NCBI RefSeq assembly: GCF_900444945.1
Contig: NZ_UFRM01000001.1
Location: 506,501-570,500, forward strand
Direction: 5' to 3'
Origin: Actinobacillus lignieresii
GTDB lineage: Bacteria > Pseudomonadota > Gammaproteobacteria > Enterobacterales > Pasteurellaceae
Length of the DNA: 64,000 bases
Shown here one piece after another: positions 8,474 through 20,187 of the stretch. The notes under the pieces were generated by a model. That model did not search any database and was not told the DNA's origin. It worked only from the letters and a program-made list of their open reading frames with translations. How positions within the stretch are numbered: the stretch's first letter is position 1; each line of letters starts with the position of its first letter. The position numbers and the translations under genes are program-made.

Positions 8474-10300
8474 GTGAATTTTAAACCGCATTTCTTAACC
8501 GTTTGTTGCTTATGCGCATTTGCTCATATTGCTAATGCGCAACAATCCGTACAACCGGAAAATCACTCGCTCGAATCATCGGAAGATAGCGAGGAAGCCG
8601 TACAAGATTCAAAGATTGAAGCCGCCGTCGATTTGGAAGTAAAAGGGATTGCGGACAAAGATAAAGATGCTTGGGCGAATGTCCAAATTTATCTTGGGCA
8701 GATCGCAAAAGAATATGCGGACGGTTCGGAGCGTCATCAATATCTGGTACAAACGGCGGTAGATAAAGCGTTGCGTGCCAAAGGGTATTACAATACTCGC
8801 TATCAATTTGCGCAAACGCCTCTCGCCGGTAAAAAGCCGTTACTGACGTTAAATGTCGAGCCGGACAGTCAAAAAGTCAAGATTGATGAAACGGATATCC
8901 GAATCAGCGGTGAGGCGAGTAAAGACGAAGATTTTACTAAATTGGTTGCTTCCGCTCCGAAACAAGGAACGGATTTGGATCATGAACAGTATGACGGTTT
9001 TAAAAGCAATCTTGAAAGTTTAGCATTTAAAAAAGGCTATTTTGACGGAAACTGGCTATATCATCGCTTAGAAATTTATCCGAAGGATCATTCGGCGGAT
9101 TGGCGTTTAGGTTACGACAGCGGCGTTCGTTATCGTTACGGTGAAATTACGTTTACGGATAATCAAATTAAAGAAGAATATCTGCGCAATATTTTAAAAG
9201 TGAAATCCGGCGAACATTATTACGCTAATGACCTATCGCAAATGACTTCGGATTATTCGTCAAGCAATTGGTTTTCTTCCGTATTGTTTGAGCCGCATTT
9301 AAACGAAGAGCAAAAAGTTGTCGATTTAAATGTTTTATTTCAGCCGAAGAAAAAAAATGACGTAGAAGTCGGGATCGGTTTTGCAACCGATGTAGGACCT
9401 CGTTTTCAGTTGAACTGGAAAAAACCTTGGCTGAATAGCCGCGGTCATAATATTGAATCGCGTACGTATATTTCCGCACCGGAACAGCGTTTTGAGTTCG
9501 GCTATAATATTCCGTTGCGTGAAGATCCGTTGCATTACTATTATCAATTTTCAGGTTCGTTAGAAAACGAAGATCAAAACGATACCGAATCAACAGCGGC
9601 AACCTTAGGTTTTCAACGTTTTTGGACGCATGAAACCGGTTGGTCTTTTTCCGCCGGTATAAAAACGCGTTACGATTCTTTTACTCAAGCGGGTGAATCG
9701 CATCGTACTTTATTGGTTTATCCGACCGCTGCCTTAAATCGTACTCGTTCGGACGGCAATCGTTTTCCGCTTTGGGGGGATAGTCAAAGATTAACGGTGA
9801 ACTGGGGGACAAAAGCGTTAGCTTCGGATGTAAATTTCTATAGTTGGAAAGCATCCACCACTTGGATCAGAACCTATTTTAAGAATCATCGTTTCTTCTT
9901 ACGTGCCGAAGTCGGTCATATTCATTCTAAAGATTTCTATCGTATTCCACCCGCATTACGTTATTTCGCCGGCGGTGATATGAGCATACGAGGATTCGGT
10001 TATAAGGATATTTCTCCGAGAGATCCGAAAAACGGTAAGTTGATTGGCGGTTCTCATCTAGTGACTGCAACCGCCGAATATCAATATCAGCTTTATCCGG
10101 GTTGGTGGGCGGCACTGTTTTATGATACGGGGCTGGCTTCAAATAAATTCGAAACGAAAGATTTACACGCCGGAGCGGGAATCGGCGTACGTTGGGCTTC
10201 GCCAATCGGTGCGATTAAGTTGGATTTGGCAACGCCGGTAAGATCGCCGAATAATGAAAAAGGCGTACAATTTTATATCGGTTTAGGTTCGGAATTATAA
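8474..10300 (+). CDS. tamA: Outer membrane translocation/assembly protein TamA
   Basis: 608 residues from a GTG start at 8474. A signal peptide ends at about ANAQ (residue 23); POTRA-like domains span about 45-290; a C-terminal 16-strand Omp85 barrel ends with FYIGLGSEL. The lid motif IRGFGYKDISP, characteristic of Omp85 proteins, is at about residue 510. TamA is the outer membrane half of the TamAB system, which supports insertion of autotransporters and other barrels and phospholipid movement to the outer membrane. It lies 15 nt after yibQ and is followed by tamB, as in most proteobacteria. Confidence 0.95.
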   Translation: MNFKPHFLTVCCLCAFAHIANAQQSVQPENHSLESSEDSEEAVQDSKIEAAVDLEVKGIADKDKDAWANVQIYLGQIAKEYADGSERHQYLVQTAVDKALRAKGYYNTRYQFAQTPLAGKKPLLTLNVEPDSQKVKIDETDIRISGEASKDEDFTKLVASAPKQGTDLDHEQYDGFKSNLESLAFKKGYFDGNWLYHRLEIYPKDHSADWRLGYDSGVRYRYGEITFTDNQIKEEYLRNILKVKSGEHYYANDLSQMTSDYSSSNWFSSVLFEPHLNEEQKVVDLNVLFQPKKKNDVEVGIGFATDVGPRFQLNWKKPWLNSRGHNIESRTYISAPEQRFEFGYNIPLREDPLHYYYQFSGSLENEDQNDTESTAATLGFQRFWTHETGWSFSAGIKTRYDSFTQAGESHRTLLVYPTAALNRTRSDGNRFPLWGDSQRLTVNWGTKALASDVNFYSWKASTTWIRTYFKNHRFFLRAEVGHIHSKDFYRIPPALRYFAGGDMSIRGFGYKDISPRDPKNGKLIGGSHLVTATAEYQYQLYPGWWAALFYDTGLASNKFETKDLHAGAGIGVRWASPIGAIKLDLATPVRSPNNEKGVQFYIGLGSEL

Positions 10301-10309
10301 ATATTATTC

Positions 10310-10335
10310 AAGCGGATAAATTTATCCGCTTTCTT
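10310..10335 (+). terminator. 22-bp perfect palindrome between tamA and tamB
   Basis: AAGCGGATAAA (10310-10320) is followed directly by its reverse complement TTTATCCGCTT (10321-10331) and then TCTTT. As RNA it gives a 9-bp stem with an AATT loop and a weak T-rich tail. It could attenuate transcription into tamB or act as an mRNA-stabilising stem. Confidence 0.5.
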
Positions 10336-10360
10336 TGTATCAGGTAAATGGTGAAAACTC

Positions 10361-13300
10361 ATGAGTGAACAGCATAACCAACAAGTAGAAAGCGTTCAAA
10401 CGGAGCAAACTCCCGTCACAACTCAAAAAAGTCGATGGCGCTGGTTGCGCCGTATCGGTTTCGGCCTATTGTGCCTGCTTTTAATTCCTCTGTTATTTTT
10501 AATGACGGGCAAAGGACAACGAACCGCTTTTGAGCTGGCGGATAAATTTCTCGAACCATTAACCGTCGGTAACATCAAAGGCAGTTTACAAGAGGGTTTA
10601 ACTCTAACCGATACCAAATTTGTTACGGACGGAGTGGATGTAACGGTCGGGCAAGCGGATCTACAGCTTGATTTGAGTTGTTTGCTCAAGTTGCAAAGTT
10701 GCGTTGAAAGTATCGCCCTAAAAGATACCGAAGTTAAAATTGATACGGCGAAATTACCGCCTTCTCAGCCGGATAAAGAGCGCGAACCTTTTACCGAGCT
10801 GAATTTACCGTTAGGCATCGCGGTGAAAAATATTGCGTTGGATAATATTCAAGTCAAAGTCGATGAAATGGATATTGCCTTAACACATTTTCATTCGGGG
10901 ATTTTCGGCAAAGGGCGTGCGGTTAATTTAGCACCGACCGAATTAGCCGGTTTAACTCTTTCGCTAGCACCGTCAAGTGCGGAGCAAGCGGTCGAAAAAA
11001 CACAGGAAATTGCAAAAAAATCGGAAAAACAGACCGCTTCCGAAATTGATTGGGCGGAAATTAAAGCCAAATTGGCTCAACCGCTATTGACCAAACAAGC
11101 GCCGATTAAATTACCGTTAGATGCATCGATTCCGCAATTGGAAGCCAAAAATATTCATATTGAACGGAAAGTAAAAGACAAAGAAGGAAAGCTAACGACA
11201 GCTCAATCGATTGTGAAAGTAGCGTCGTTGTTGTTGCAAGCCAAGGCGGATCAACAAGCGGTCGAATTATCGCAATTATCGCTTAAAAGTGATCGCGGTG
11301 ATATTCACGGCAACGGTTTACTGACTCTCGCGGAAAATTATCCGCTCAATTGGGCGTTAAATGCGGATTCGCCATTATTAACGGAGCTAAAAATTCCGGC
11401 AAGCCAAGCAAAAATTGCGTTAAACGGCGAATTATTCGGTAAAACGTCGCTCGATATTCAAACAAGCGGCGCAGTGAAAGCAAATTTAAAGGGGAATGTT
11501 CAACTTGCCGAGCCGAAAACTCCGCTTAATCTGCATTTAACCGCTGATGCGGTTTCTTATCCGTTTATGCCGGAAAAGGGCTCTGATCCGCTGAAATTAG
11601 AAAAAATCGATTTGTTACTCACCGGAGATTTACTCAATTATCAATTAGATACGCAAGTGAGTGCGACGGGGATGCGCATTCCGGCGAGCCGTGCGCATTT
11701 AAAAGGACAGGGCGAAATTACCCAATTTAATATTGATCAGCTTGCGCTGAATGCCTTAGAGGGTAAAGCAAATCTAAGCGGAAATATTAATTGGGAAAAC
11801 GGAGTGGCATGGGATGCGCAAACGGATCTAAATGCGATCAATACCAAATCGCTTGCACCGCAATGGGCAGCGGTACTTTCCGGCGGTTTGCAATCTAAAG
11901 GTTATGCGGGACGAGGAGAAAACGGTTCGGATTGGAATGTTGAGGTTTCTCATTTAGATTTGAACGGTTCGCTTTTGCAAAAAAATTTACAGCTCAAAGG
12001 TGAGATTAAATCGAATAATGACACTTTATTAGACGTACCTTCCGCCACGTTGATTTACGGCGAAAATAATATTGCCCTGAAAGGCGTCTTAAGTGATGAG
12101 TCGGATTTTTCCGCGCAAATTAATGCGCCGAATTTAACGGGTTTATTACCTAAGTTGGCGGCAAATATTCAAGGAAATATCAAGTTGAGCGGTAAAGTGG
12201 CCGAGCCGAATTTAGATGTGGATTTAACCGCTAAAAGCTTAAGTTATGATCAGTTGAGTCTAAAAAACTTAGTCGCAAAAGGAAAAGTAAATACCGAGAA
12301 AACGATTCAAGGTAATTTGGATGTGAGCTTGGCACAGTTGGCATACGGCGATGTAACGGTAGAAAACGCCGACTTAGCTGTAAGCGGTAGCGAAGCGAAT
12401 CACAACTTAAAATTGAGTGCGAAAGGAAATCCTATTGGCGCAAATTTACAACTTTCCGGAAAATTTGACCGCTTGCAACAAGTTTGGCGAGGTCAATTAA
12501 GCCAAGTTGCGATTGAGAGCAAAGATTTCGGGTCGTTTAAAACCAACCAAGCGGTAAATGTTAGCTACGATAACAAGCAAGTCAATGCGAATGTTTCTGC
12601 CCATTGTTGGAATAATCCAAAAATTAATTTGTGTTTCCCGCAAGCGTTTAATGCCGGTCAAGAAGGTAAAGTACCGTTTGAAATCAAGCAATTTAACTTG
12701 GCGACAATTCAAGAATTTTTGGATCAAAATACGCAATTAGCCGGTATTATCAATGCAAAAGGCGATGCGGCTTGGTTTAAAAACAAACAGCCGCAAGTGA
12801 ATGTTGAGCTTGATTCAAAAACATTGAAATTGGTACAAAAACTTGATGGCGGCAACAGCTTCCCGTTGACGTTAAGTCCGGTTAAAGTGAATGCGAATTT
12901 AGCGGATAATAATTTGAAATTAAAAACCGATATTAAAGTGGAAAATAACGGTCGTCTGACTACCGATCTTGTGATGAATGATGTGGCGAATACACGCAAA
13001 TTATCCGGCAGTATTCATATTGATCAACTGACGCTTAAACTGATTAAACCGTTATTAACCGGAGGTGAATCGGTTGATGGTAATATCAATGCGCGTTTGT
13101 CGGTCGGAGGAACTGTCACCGCACCGTTATTAAACGGCACGTTAAATCTTAGCGAGTTACGGGCGAAAGCGAGTGCAATGCCGTTTGATGTCACCGGCGG
13201 TCATTTAGTGTTAAATTTCCACGATGCGACTTCAACGCTTTCCGGTCGAGTACAAACCACGGAAAGCGAATTGCGTTTGGACGGCGATGCGGATTGGCGA

Positions 13301-14320
13301 CGTTTAGATGCGTGGAAAACCAGAGTACACGCCCAAGCGCATCGCTTCCGCGTAAACGTGCCGAATATGGCAAAAGTCGAATTTAGCCCGAATATTGAGG
13401 TAACCGCAATGCCGAACGAGCTTGTTTTAGGCGGCAATATCGATATTCCTTGGGCGAGAATTGCGGTGGAGTCCTTGCCGGAAAGTGCGGTAAGCGTGAG
13501 CGGCGATGAAGTTATTATGGACGGTTCGGTAAAACAAAAAATTCCGTTGGCTCAGCGTCAGATCCCGGAGAAAACCGCAGGCGGTATGGCGATAAAGGCA
13601 AATATCAATATTCATATCGGCGATGACGTCAGTATTAATGCTTACGGTTTGAAAAGCCACCTAAACGGTACGATTGTGGTACGCCAAGGCAAACAAGGGC
13701 TTGGTTTATACGGGCAAGTCAATTTGAAAAACGGTCGTTATGCCTCATTCGGTCAAGATTTACTGATTCGTAAAGGGGTAATCAGTTTTGCCGGACTTCC
13801 GTCACAACCTTCCTTAAACATTGAAGCGATTCGTAATCCGGAAGCAATGGAAGATCCGAGTATTACCGCAGGGGTAAAAGTGATCGGTTTGGCGGATAGT
13901 CCGGAGGTAAAAGTATTTTCCGAACCGGCGATGTCGCAAAATGAAGCGCTTGCGCATGTGCTGACCGGTCGTTCGTTAGATAATAGCGGCGATGCCGGAT
14001 CGAGCAATTCTATGGCGGCGGCATTAATCAGTATGAGCTTATCGAAAAGCAGTAAAACCGTCGGAGCGGTAGGCAGTACGTTCGGTTTGAAAGATTTAAA
14101 TGTAACGACCGCCGGTATCGGTGATAATACGAAAGTGGAAGTGAGTGCGAGTTTAACGCCTAAGTTTAAAGTAAAATACGGTGTCGGGATCTTTGCCGCA
14201 CTTACCGAATTAACGTTACGTTATAATCTTGCGCCGAGACTGTATTTACAATGGGTTTCCAGCGTAAATCAAGCGGTGGATTTAATGTATCGTTTTGAAT
14301 TTGATGAAATGTTTGAGTAA
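10361..14320 (+). CDS. tamB: Translocation and assembly module protein TamB
   Basis: 1319 residues. One N-terminal transmembrane helix (IGFGLLCLLLIPLLFLM, about residues 31-50) anchors the protein in the inner membrane. The rest is a long repetitive beta structure, the periplasm-spanning groove of AsmA-like bridge proteins, ending in the conserved TamB C-terminal domain (DUF490), which contacts TamA (HVLTGRSLDNSG; ELTLRYNLAPRLYLQWVSSVNQAVDLMYRFEF). E. coli TamB is 1259 residues, so the size is normal. It ends just before an uptake-sequence hairpin that probably terminates the operon. Confidence 0.95.
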   Translation: MSEQHNQQVESVQTEQTPVTTQKSRWRWLRRIGFGLLCLLLIPLLFLMTGKGQRTAFELADKFLEPLTVGNIKGSLQEGLTLTDTKFVTDGVDVTVGQADLQLDLSCLLKLQSCVESIALKDTEVKIDTAKLPPSQPDKEREPFTELNLPLGIAVKNIALDNIQVKVDEMDIALTHFHSGIFGKGRAVNLAPTELAGLTLSLAPSSAEQAVEKTQEIAKKSEKQTASEIDWAEIKAKLAQPLLTKQAPIKLPLDASIPQLEAKNIHIERKVKDKEGKLTTAQSIVKVASLLLQAKADQQAVELSQLSLKSDRGDIHGNGLLTLAENYPLNWALNADSPLLTELKIPASQAKIALNGELFGKTSLDIQTSGAVKANLKGNVQLAEPKTPLNLHLTADAVSYPFMPEKGSDPLKLEKIDLLLTGDLLNYQLDTQVSATGMRIPASRAHLKGQGEITQFNIDQLALNALEGKANLSGNINWENGVAWDAQTDLNAINTKSLAPQWAAVLSGGLQSKGYAGRGENGSDWNVEVSHLDLNGSLLQKNLQLKGEIKSNNDTLLDVPSATLIYGENNIALKGVLSDESDFSAQINAPNLTGLLPKLAANIQGNIKLSGKVAEPNLDVDLTAKSLSYDQLSLKNLVAKGKVNTEKTIQGNLDVSLAQLAYGDVTVENADLAVSGSEANHNLKLSAKGNPIGANLQLSGKFDRLQQVWRGQLSQVAIESKDFGSFKTNQAVNVSYDNKQVNANVSAHCWNNPKINLCFPQAFNAGQEGKVPFEIKQFNLATIQEFLDQNTQLAGIINAKGDAAWFKNKQPQVNVELDSKTLKLVQKLDGGNSFPLTLSPVKVNANLADNNLKLKTDIKVENNGRLTTDLVMNDVANTRKLSGSIHIDQLTLKLIKPLLTGGESVDGNINARLSVGGTVTAPLLNGTLNLSELRAKASAMPFDVTGGHLVLNFHDATSTLSGRVQTTESELRLDGDADWRRLDAWKTRVHAQAHRFRVNVPNMAKVEFSPNIEVTAMPNELVLGGNIDIPWARIAVESLPESAVSVSGDEVIMDGSVKQKIPLAQRQIPEKTAGGMAIKANINIHIGDDVSINAYGLKSHLNGTIVVRQGKQGLGLYGQVNLKNGRYASFGQDLLIRKGVISFAGLPSQPSLNIEAIRNPEAMEDPSITAGVKVIGLADSPEVKVFSEPAMSQNEALAHVLTGRSLDNSGDAGSSNSMAAALISMSLSKSSKTVGAVGSTFGLKDLNVTTAGIGDNTKVEVSASLTPKFKVKYGVGIFAALTELTLRYNLAPRLYLQWVSSVNQAVDLMYRFEFDEMFE

Positions 14321-14340
14321 TTTTATCAACTATTTTGAGC

Positions 14341-14389
14341 AAGCGGTTCTTTTTGTGAACTTTTTGGCAAAACGGACCGCTTATTTTTT
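14341..14389 (+). terminator. Uptake-sequence inverted repeat, tamB terminator
   Basis: AAGCGGTTC at 14341-14349 pairs, with one mismatch, with GGACCGCTT ending at 14382, and a T-rich run (ATTTTTT) follows. The arms are Apl-type DNA uptake cores in opposite orientation, so the element serves both as uptake sites and as an intrinsic terminator. Confidence 0.7.
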
Positions 14390-14479
14390 CGATCAAATCC
14401 CCCCAAAAACGGCAAATATCGTGCTAAAATCCAATTTAATTCAAAGCGTTATCTCAAATTAAACAGAAATTGATTAAAC

Positions 14480-16222
14480 ATGGAAAAACAACGACAAAAG
14501 CAGTTGCAAAGGTGGCTTCGAGGACAGCAAAAAATCATTAAGAAGTGGATGTACCTCAATGTTTTGCTCGGTAGCTTGAGTGCCGTATTAATGATCGGAC
14601 AAATGGCATTATTGGCAACGATGTTACATAAAATGATTATCGAACATCAAAGTTCGCAAACTTTCTTATTAGAGCTTGGCTTGTTATTTGTTTGTTTTAG
14701 CGGACGTGCGTTGCTGACTTGGCTACGCGAGCGCACTGGATTTAAGGCGGGTCAGACGTTGCGTTTACATTTACGTGAACAAATTATGGCAAAACTGTCT
14801 GAAATCGGGCCGATGAGTATGCAACAAAAGCCGGCGGGAAGTTGGGCGACATTAATGTTGGAACAAGTGGAAAACCTACATAATTTTTACGCGCGTTATT
14901 TGCCGCAACAATTTTTATCGTTGTTAGTGCCGATGATTATTCTCTGTTTCGTATTTCCGATTAACTGGGCGGCGGGGCTTATTTTATTTGCAACCTTACC
15001 GTTATTGCCGCTGTTTATGGCGTTAGCCGGCATTAAAGCTGTGGAAGCGAACCAACGCAATATCGGGGTACTTTCTCGTATTAGCGGGCAATTTTTAGAT
15101 AAGTTAAGAGGGTTGGAAACGATTCGTTTATTCGGTCAGGCAGAAAAACAAACCGAGCAAATTTATCAAAGTACCGAAGAATTTCGTGTAAGTACGATGG
15201 ACGTGCTGAAAATGGCGTTTCTTTCCTCGGCGGTATTGGAATTTTTTACTGCGGTATCGATTGCGGTCATGGCGGTTTATTTCGGCTTTATTTATTTGGG
15301 CGAGTTGGATTTCGGCTATTACGGCACGGGAGTGAGTCTGTTTATCGGGTTCTTCTGTTTAATGTTGGCACCGGAGTTTTATCAACCGCTACGTGAATTA
15401 GGCGTGTTTTATCACGATAAAGCGGCGGCAATCGGTGCGGCGGACGATATTGAAAAATTTTTAAATCAACAAGTTACACAAGCACAAACCGATTTGCAAA
15501 AAGATTTGCCTAATCAACCGCTTGCAATTACCGCGAAAGATTGTGTAATTCTTTCGCCGCAAGGTAAAGTCTTAACTAAACCGTTAAACTTTACTCTTGC
15601 CGCTCGACAACATATTGCGCTAGTCGGACAAAGCGGTGCGGGTAAAAGCTCGTTAATGAATATGTTATTGGGATTCTTACCTTATCAAGGTTCGGTCACG
15701 GTAAACGGTGTGGAATTACGAGAGTTAAATTTGACGCAGTATCGCCGGAAATTAGCTTGGGTGGGACAAAATCCGCAGTTGATTAAAGGTTCGCTGCGCG
15801 AAAACATCTTATTAGGTAATCCGAATGCGACCGAATCCGATCTCAAACAAGCGTTGGCTTTATCCAAAGCGGACGAATTCGTTTACCGTTTAGGTTTAGA
15901 CAGCCAAGTGCAAGATGCGAATGCCGGGATTTCCGGCGGGCAGGCACAGCGTATTGCGATTGCCCGTGCATTGTTACGAGATTATGAATTGCTTTTGCTA
16001 GATGAGCCGACCGCCAGCTTGGATATGCAATCCGAACAACAAGTATTAAGCGCATTGCAACATTTAAGCCAAACGCAAACCACCTTAATGATCACGCACC
16101 GTATTGAAGATCTTAAACAATGTGATGAAATTTGGGTGATGAAACAAGGCGAGATCGTACAAAAAGGGCGTTTTGAAGCGGTTGAAAAAGAAGGTTATTT
16201 TGCAGAATTGCAGCAATACTAA
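14480..16222 (+). CDS. cydD: Heterodimeric ABC exporter subunit CydD
   Basis: 580 residues: a six-helix ABC transmembrane domain (about 1-330) and an ATPase domain with Walker A VGQSGAGKSS, signature GISGGQAQRIAIARA and Walker B LLLLDEPTASLD. CydDC is required for cytochrome bd assembly; it exports glutathione/cysteine and/or handles haem. The start is ATG at 14480; no strong ribosome site is visible. It is followed 10 nt later by cydC, and the pair forms the heterodimer. Confidence 0.95.
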   Translation: MEKQRQKQLQRWLRGQQKIIKKWMYLNVLLGSLSAVLMIGQMALLATMLHKMIIEHQSSQTFLLELGLLFVCFSGRALLTWLRERTGFKAGQTLRLHLREQIMAKLSEIGPMSMQQKPAGSWATLMLEQVENLHNFYARYLPQQFLSLLVPMIILCFVFPINWAAGLILFATLPLLPLFMALAGIKAVEANQRNIGVLSRISGQFLDKLRGLETIRLFGQAEKQTEQIYQSTEEFRVSTMDVLKMAFLSSAVLEFFTAVSIAVMAVYFGFIYLGELDFGYYGTGVSLFIGFFCLMLAPEFYQPLRELGVFYHDKAAAIGAADDIEKFLNQQVTQAQTDLQKDLPNQPLAITAKDCVILSPQGKVLTKPLNFTLAARQHIALVGQSGAGKSSLMNMLLGFLPYQGSVTVNGVELRELNLTQYRRKLAWVGQNPQLIKGSLRENILLGNPNATESDLKQALALSKADEFVYRLGLDSQVQDANAGISGGQAQRIAIARALLRDYELLLLDEPTASLDMQSEQQVLSALQHLSQTQTTLMITHRIEDLKQCDEIWVMKQGEIVQKGRFEAVEKEGYFAELQQY

Positions 16223-16232
16223 TAGGTGATAC

Positions 16233-17900
16233 ATGAAATCAATTTTTCCTTTTCTCTCTCTATATCGCACCCATTGGGGACGCTTATTATTGGGTATTGT
16301 ATTAGCAATAGCGGGTTTAACCGCAAGTATCGGTTTATTAAGTTTATCCGGTTGGTTTTTATCGGCTTCTTTCTTAGCCGGTTCTGCAATTATTTTTAAC
16401 TTCTTTTATCCGTCTTCGGGCGTAAGAGGCCTGGCGATCGGGCGGACGATTTCCCGTTATTTTGAACGTTTAGTGACGCATGATGCGACGTTCCGAGTAT
16501 TGGCAAATTTACGCGTTACCGTATTCCGTAAGTTGATTCCGTTAAGTCCGAGCGGTTTAAATCGCTTTAGAAACAGTGAGTTGCTTAATCGCTTGGTGGC
16601 GGATGTCGATACGTTGGATACGCTTTATTTAAACCTGATTTCTCCGTTTGTCAGTGCGATTATGCTCATTGTATTTATGGGCATCGGTTTAACTTTTGTT
16701 TCTCCATTGCTTGCTTTAGTTATTTGCGGATCGCTAACCGTATTACTGATTATTTTCCCTATGTTGTTTTATCGTTTAGGGCGAAAATCCGGTGCAATCG
16801 TTATACAAGCGCGAGCAAATTATCGCAGTCAATTTATTGAATGGATCCAAATGCACGCTGAGTTTTTATTATTCGGTGTGGTGGCGCAAGCAACTTACAA
16901 ACTGAATCAAACGGAAAAAGAGTGGTTGAATGCACAAAGTAAAGAAAGCAGATTAACCGGCTTATCCAACGCATTGCTGATCTTTTCGAACGGCATTTTG
17001 CTTTGCGTGGTGATTTATTTAGCGTCCACCGCAATTAACGTACCTTCCGCCGAATATCCGGAAGCGTTGATTGCACTTGTGGTTTTTTGTGTCATGGCAT
17101 CGGCGGAGATTTTAATGCCGATTGGCTTAGCATTCTTACATTTAGGACAAGTGATTACTGCGGCAGAACGTTTAAATGAAATTACCGAACAACAGCCGTC
17201 GGTCAGCTTCGGCAGTAAAAACGATTGGCAAAAAATCGAGCAAAACAGACCGCTTGTCCAATTTGAAAACGTGACATTTACCTATCCGAATCGGATTGAT
17301 CCGGTGTTACAAAATATTTCATTTGAAATTTGTGCCGGACAAAAAGTGGCGATTTTAGGTAAAACGGGTAGCGGTAAGAGTACTATTTTCCAATTACTTA
17401 ATCGTAATTATGACTCGACAAGCGGTCAAATTCGTCTAAATGCTTGCAATATTGCCGATTATGCGGAACCCGTGTTACGTCAGCATATCGTGACGTTAAG
17501 TCAGCGAGTGCATATTTTTAACAGTAGCTTGCGAGATAACTTATTATTCGGCTATGCACAGGCGACGGACGTCCAATTAATTACGGTGTTAAATCAAGTG
17601 GGATTAGCTTATTTATTAGATGAGCAAGGTTTGGATTTATGGCTGGGAGAAGGCGGCCGACCGCTTTCTGGCGGTGAACAACGTCGCTTAGGTTTGGCAC
17701 GTTTATTACTAAGCCAAGCGGAAATCGTGTTACTGGACGAACCGACCGAGGGATTGGATCGTGAAACCGAACAGCAAATTTTGGCGTTAATTTTAGCCCA
17801 TAGCCAAAATCGAACGCTATTGATGATTACTCATCGCTTACACGGCTTGGATAAATTCGATAAAGTCTATCGAATGGACAACGGTAAATTTATTAATTAA
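16233..17900 (+). CDS. cydC: Heterodimeric ABC exporter subunit CydC
   Basis: 555 residues. Transmembrane region with the CydC-typical LSLSGWFLSASFLAG and VRGLAIGRTISRYFERLVTHDATF motifs, then an ATPase domain with Walker A LGKTGSGKST, signature LSGGEQRRLGLARLLL and Walker B IVLLDEPTEGLD. Partner of CydD and needed for assembly of cytochrome bd oxidase. A hairpin that looks like both a terminator and a PurR box follows it. Confidence 0.95.
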   Translation: MKSIFPFLSLYRTHWGRLLLGIVLAIAGLTASIGLLSLSGWFLSASFLAGSAIIFNFFYPSSGVRGLAIGRTISRYFERLVTHDATFRVLANLRVTVFRKLIPLSPSGLNRFRNSELLNRLVADVDTLDTLYLNLISPFVSAIMLIVFMGIGLTFVSPLLALVICGSLTVLLIIFPMLFYRLGRKSGAIVIQARANYRSQFIEWIQMHAEFLLFGVVAQATYKLNQTEKEWLNAQSKESRLTGLSNALLIFSNGILLCVVIYLASTAINVPSAEYPEALIALVVFCVMASAEILMPIGLAFLHLGQVITAAERLNEITEQQPSVSFGSKNDWQKIEQNRPLVQFENVTFTYPNRIDPVLQNISFEICAGQKVAILGKTGSGKSTIFQLLNRNYDSTSGQIRLNACNIADYAEPVLRQHIVTLSQRVHIFNSSLRDNLLFGYAQATDVQLITVLNQVGLAYLLDEQGLDLWLGEGGRPLSGGEQRRLGLARLLLSQAEIVLLDEPTEGLDRETEQQILALILAHSQNRTLLMITHRLHGLDKFDKVYRMDNGKFIN

Positions 17901-17912
17901 GCCAATACGCTT

Positions 17913-17946
17913 TAAAAGGACGCAAACGGTTACGTTGGCGTCTTTT
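17913..17946 (+). terminator. Likely cydC terminator
   Basis: AAAAGGACGCAAACG (17914-17928) pairs with CGTT-GGCGTC followed by TTTT (17933-17946), with one mismatch, one bulge and a short GTTA loop. A T-rich tail follows. It overlaps the PurR-box-like site described separately. Confidence 0.6.
17920..17935. promoter_or_regulatory. PurR-box-like sequence upstream of hflD-purB
   Basis: The 16-mer ACGCAAACGGTTACGT agrees with the E. coli PUR box ACGCAAACGTTTGCGT at 14 of 16 positions. It lies about 130 bp upstream of hflD, the gene before purB, and a purR gene is present in this window. The purine biosynthesis context fits. The caveat is that it forms the stem of what may simply be the cydC terminator. 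Confidence 0.45.
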
Positions 17947-18063
17947 CTATTCTTTTCAACAATAAATTTCTTGCTTTTTCATTCAAAAATAAACAAAAAA
18001 GTGTTATATTGACAATCAATTTTGATTTTATCTTTTCTTAATCATTTCATTTATTTTGGATTT

Positions 18064-20120
<2,057 letters not shown>

Positions 20121-20130
20121 AATTTAAGTT

Positions 20131-20162
20131 AAAAATGACCGCTGGTAAGTGGTCATTTTTTT
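20131..20162 (+). terminator. purB terminator
   Basis: AAAAATGACC (20131-20140) pairs with GGTCATTTTT (20151-20160); the stem can extend through GCT/AGT with a wobble. A run of T follows. The stem contains the uptake-like core GACCGCT. Confidence 0.85.
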
Positions 20163-20187
20163 GAAAACTTTGCGGAGGAATAAGTAA

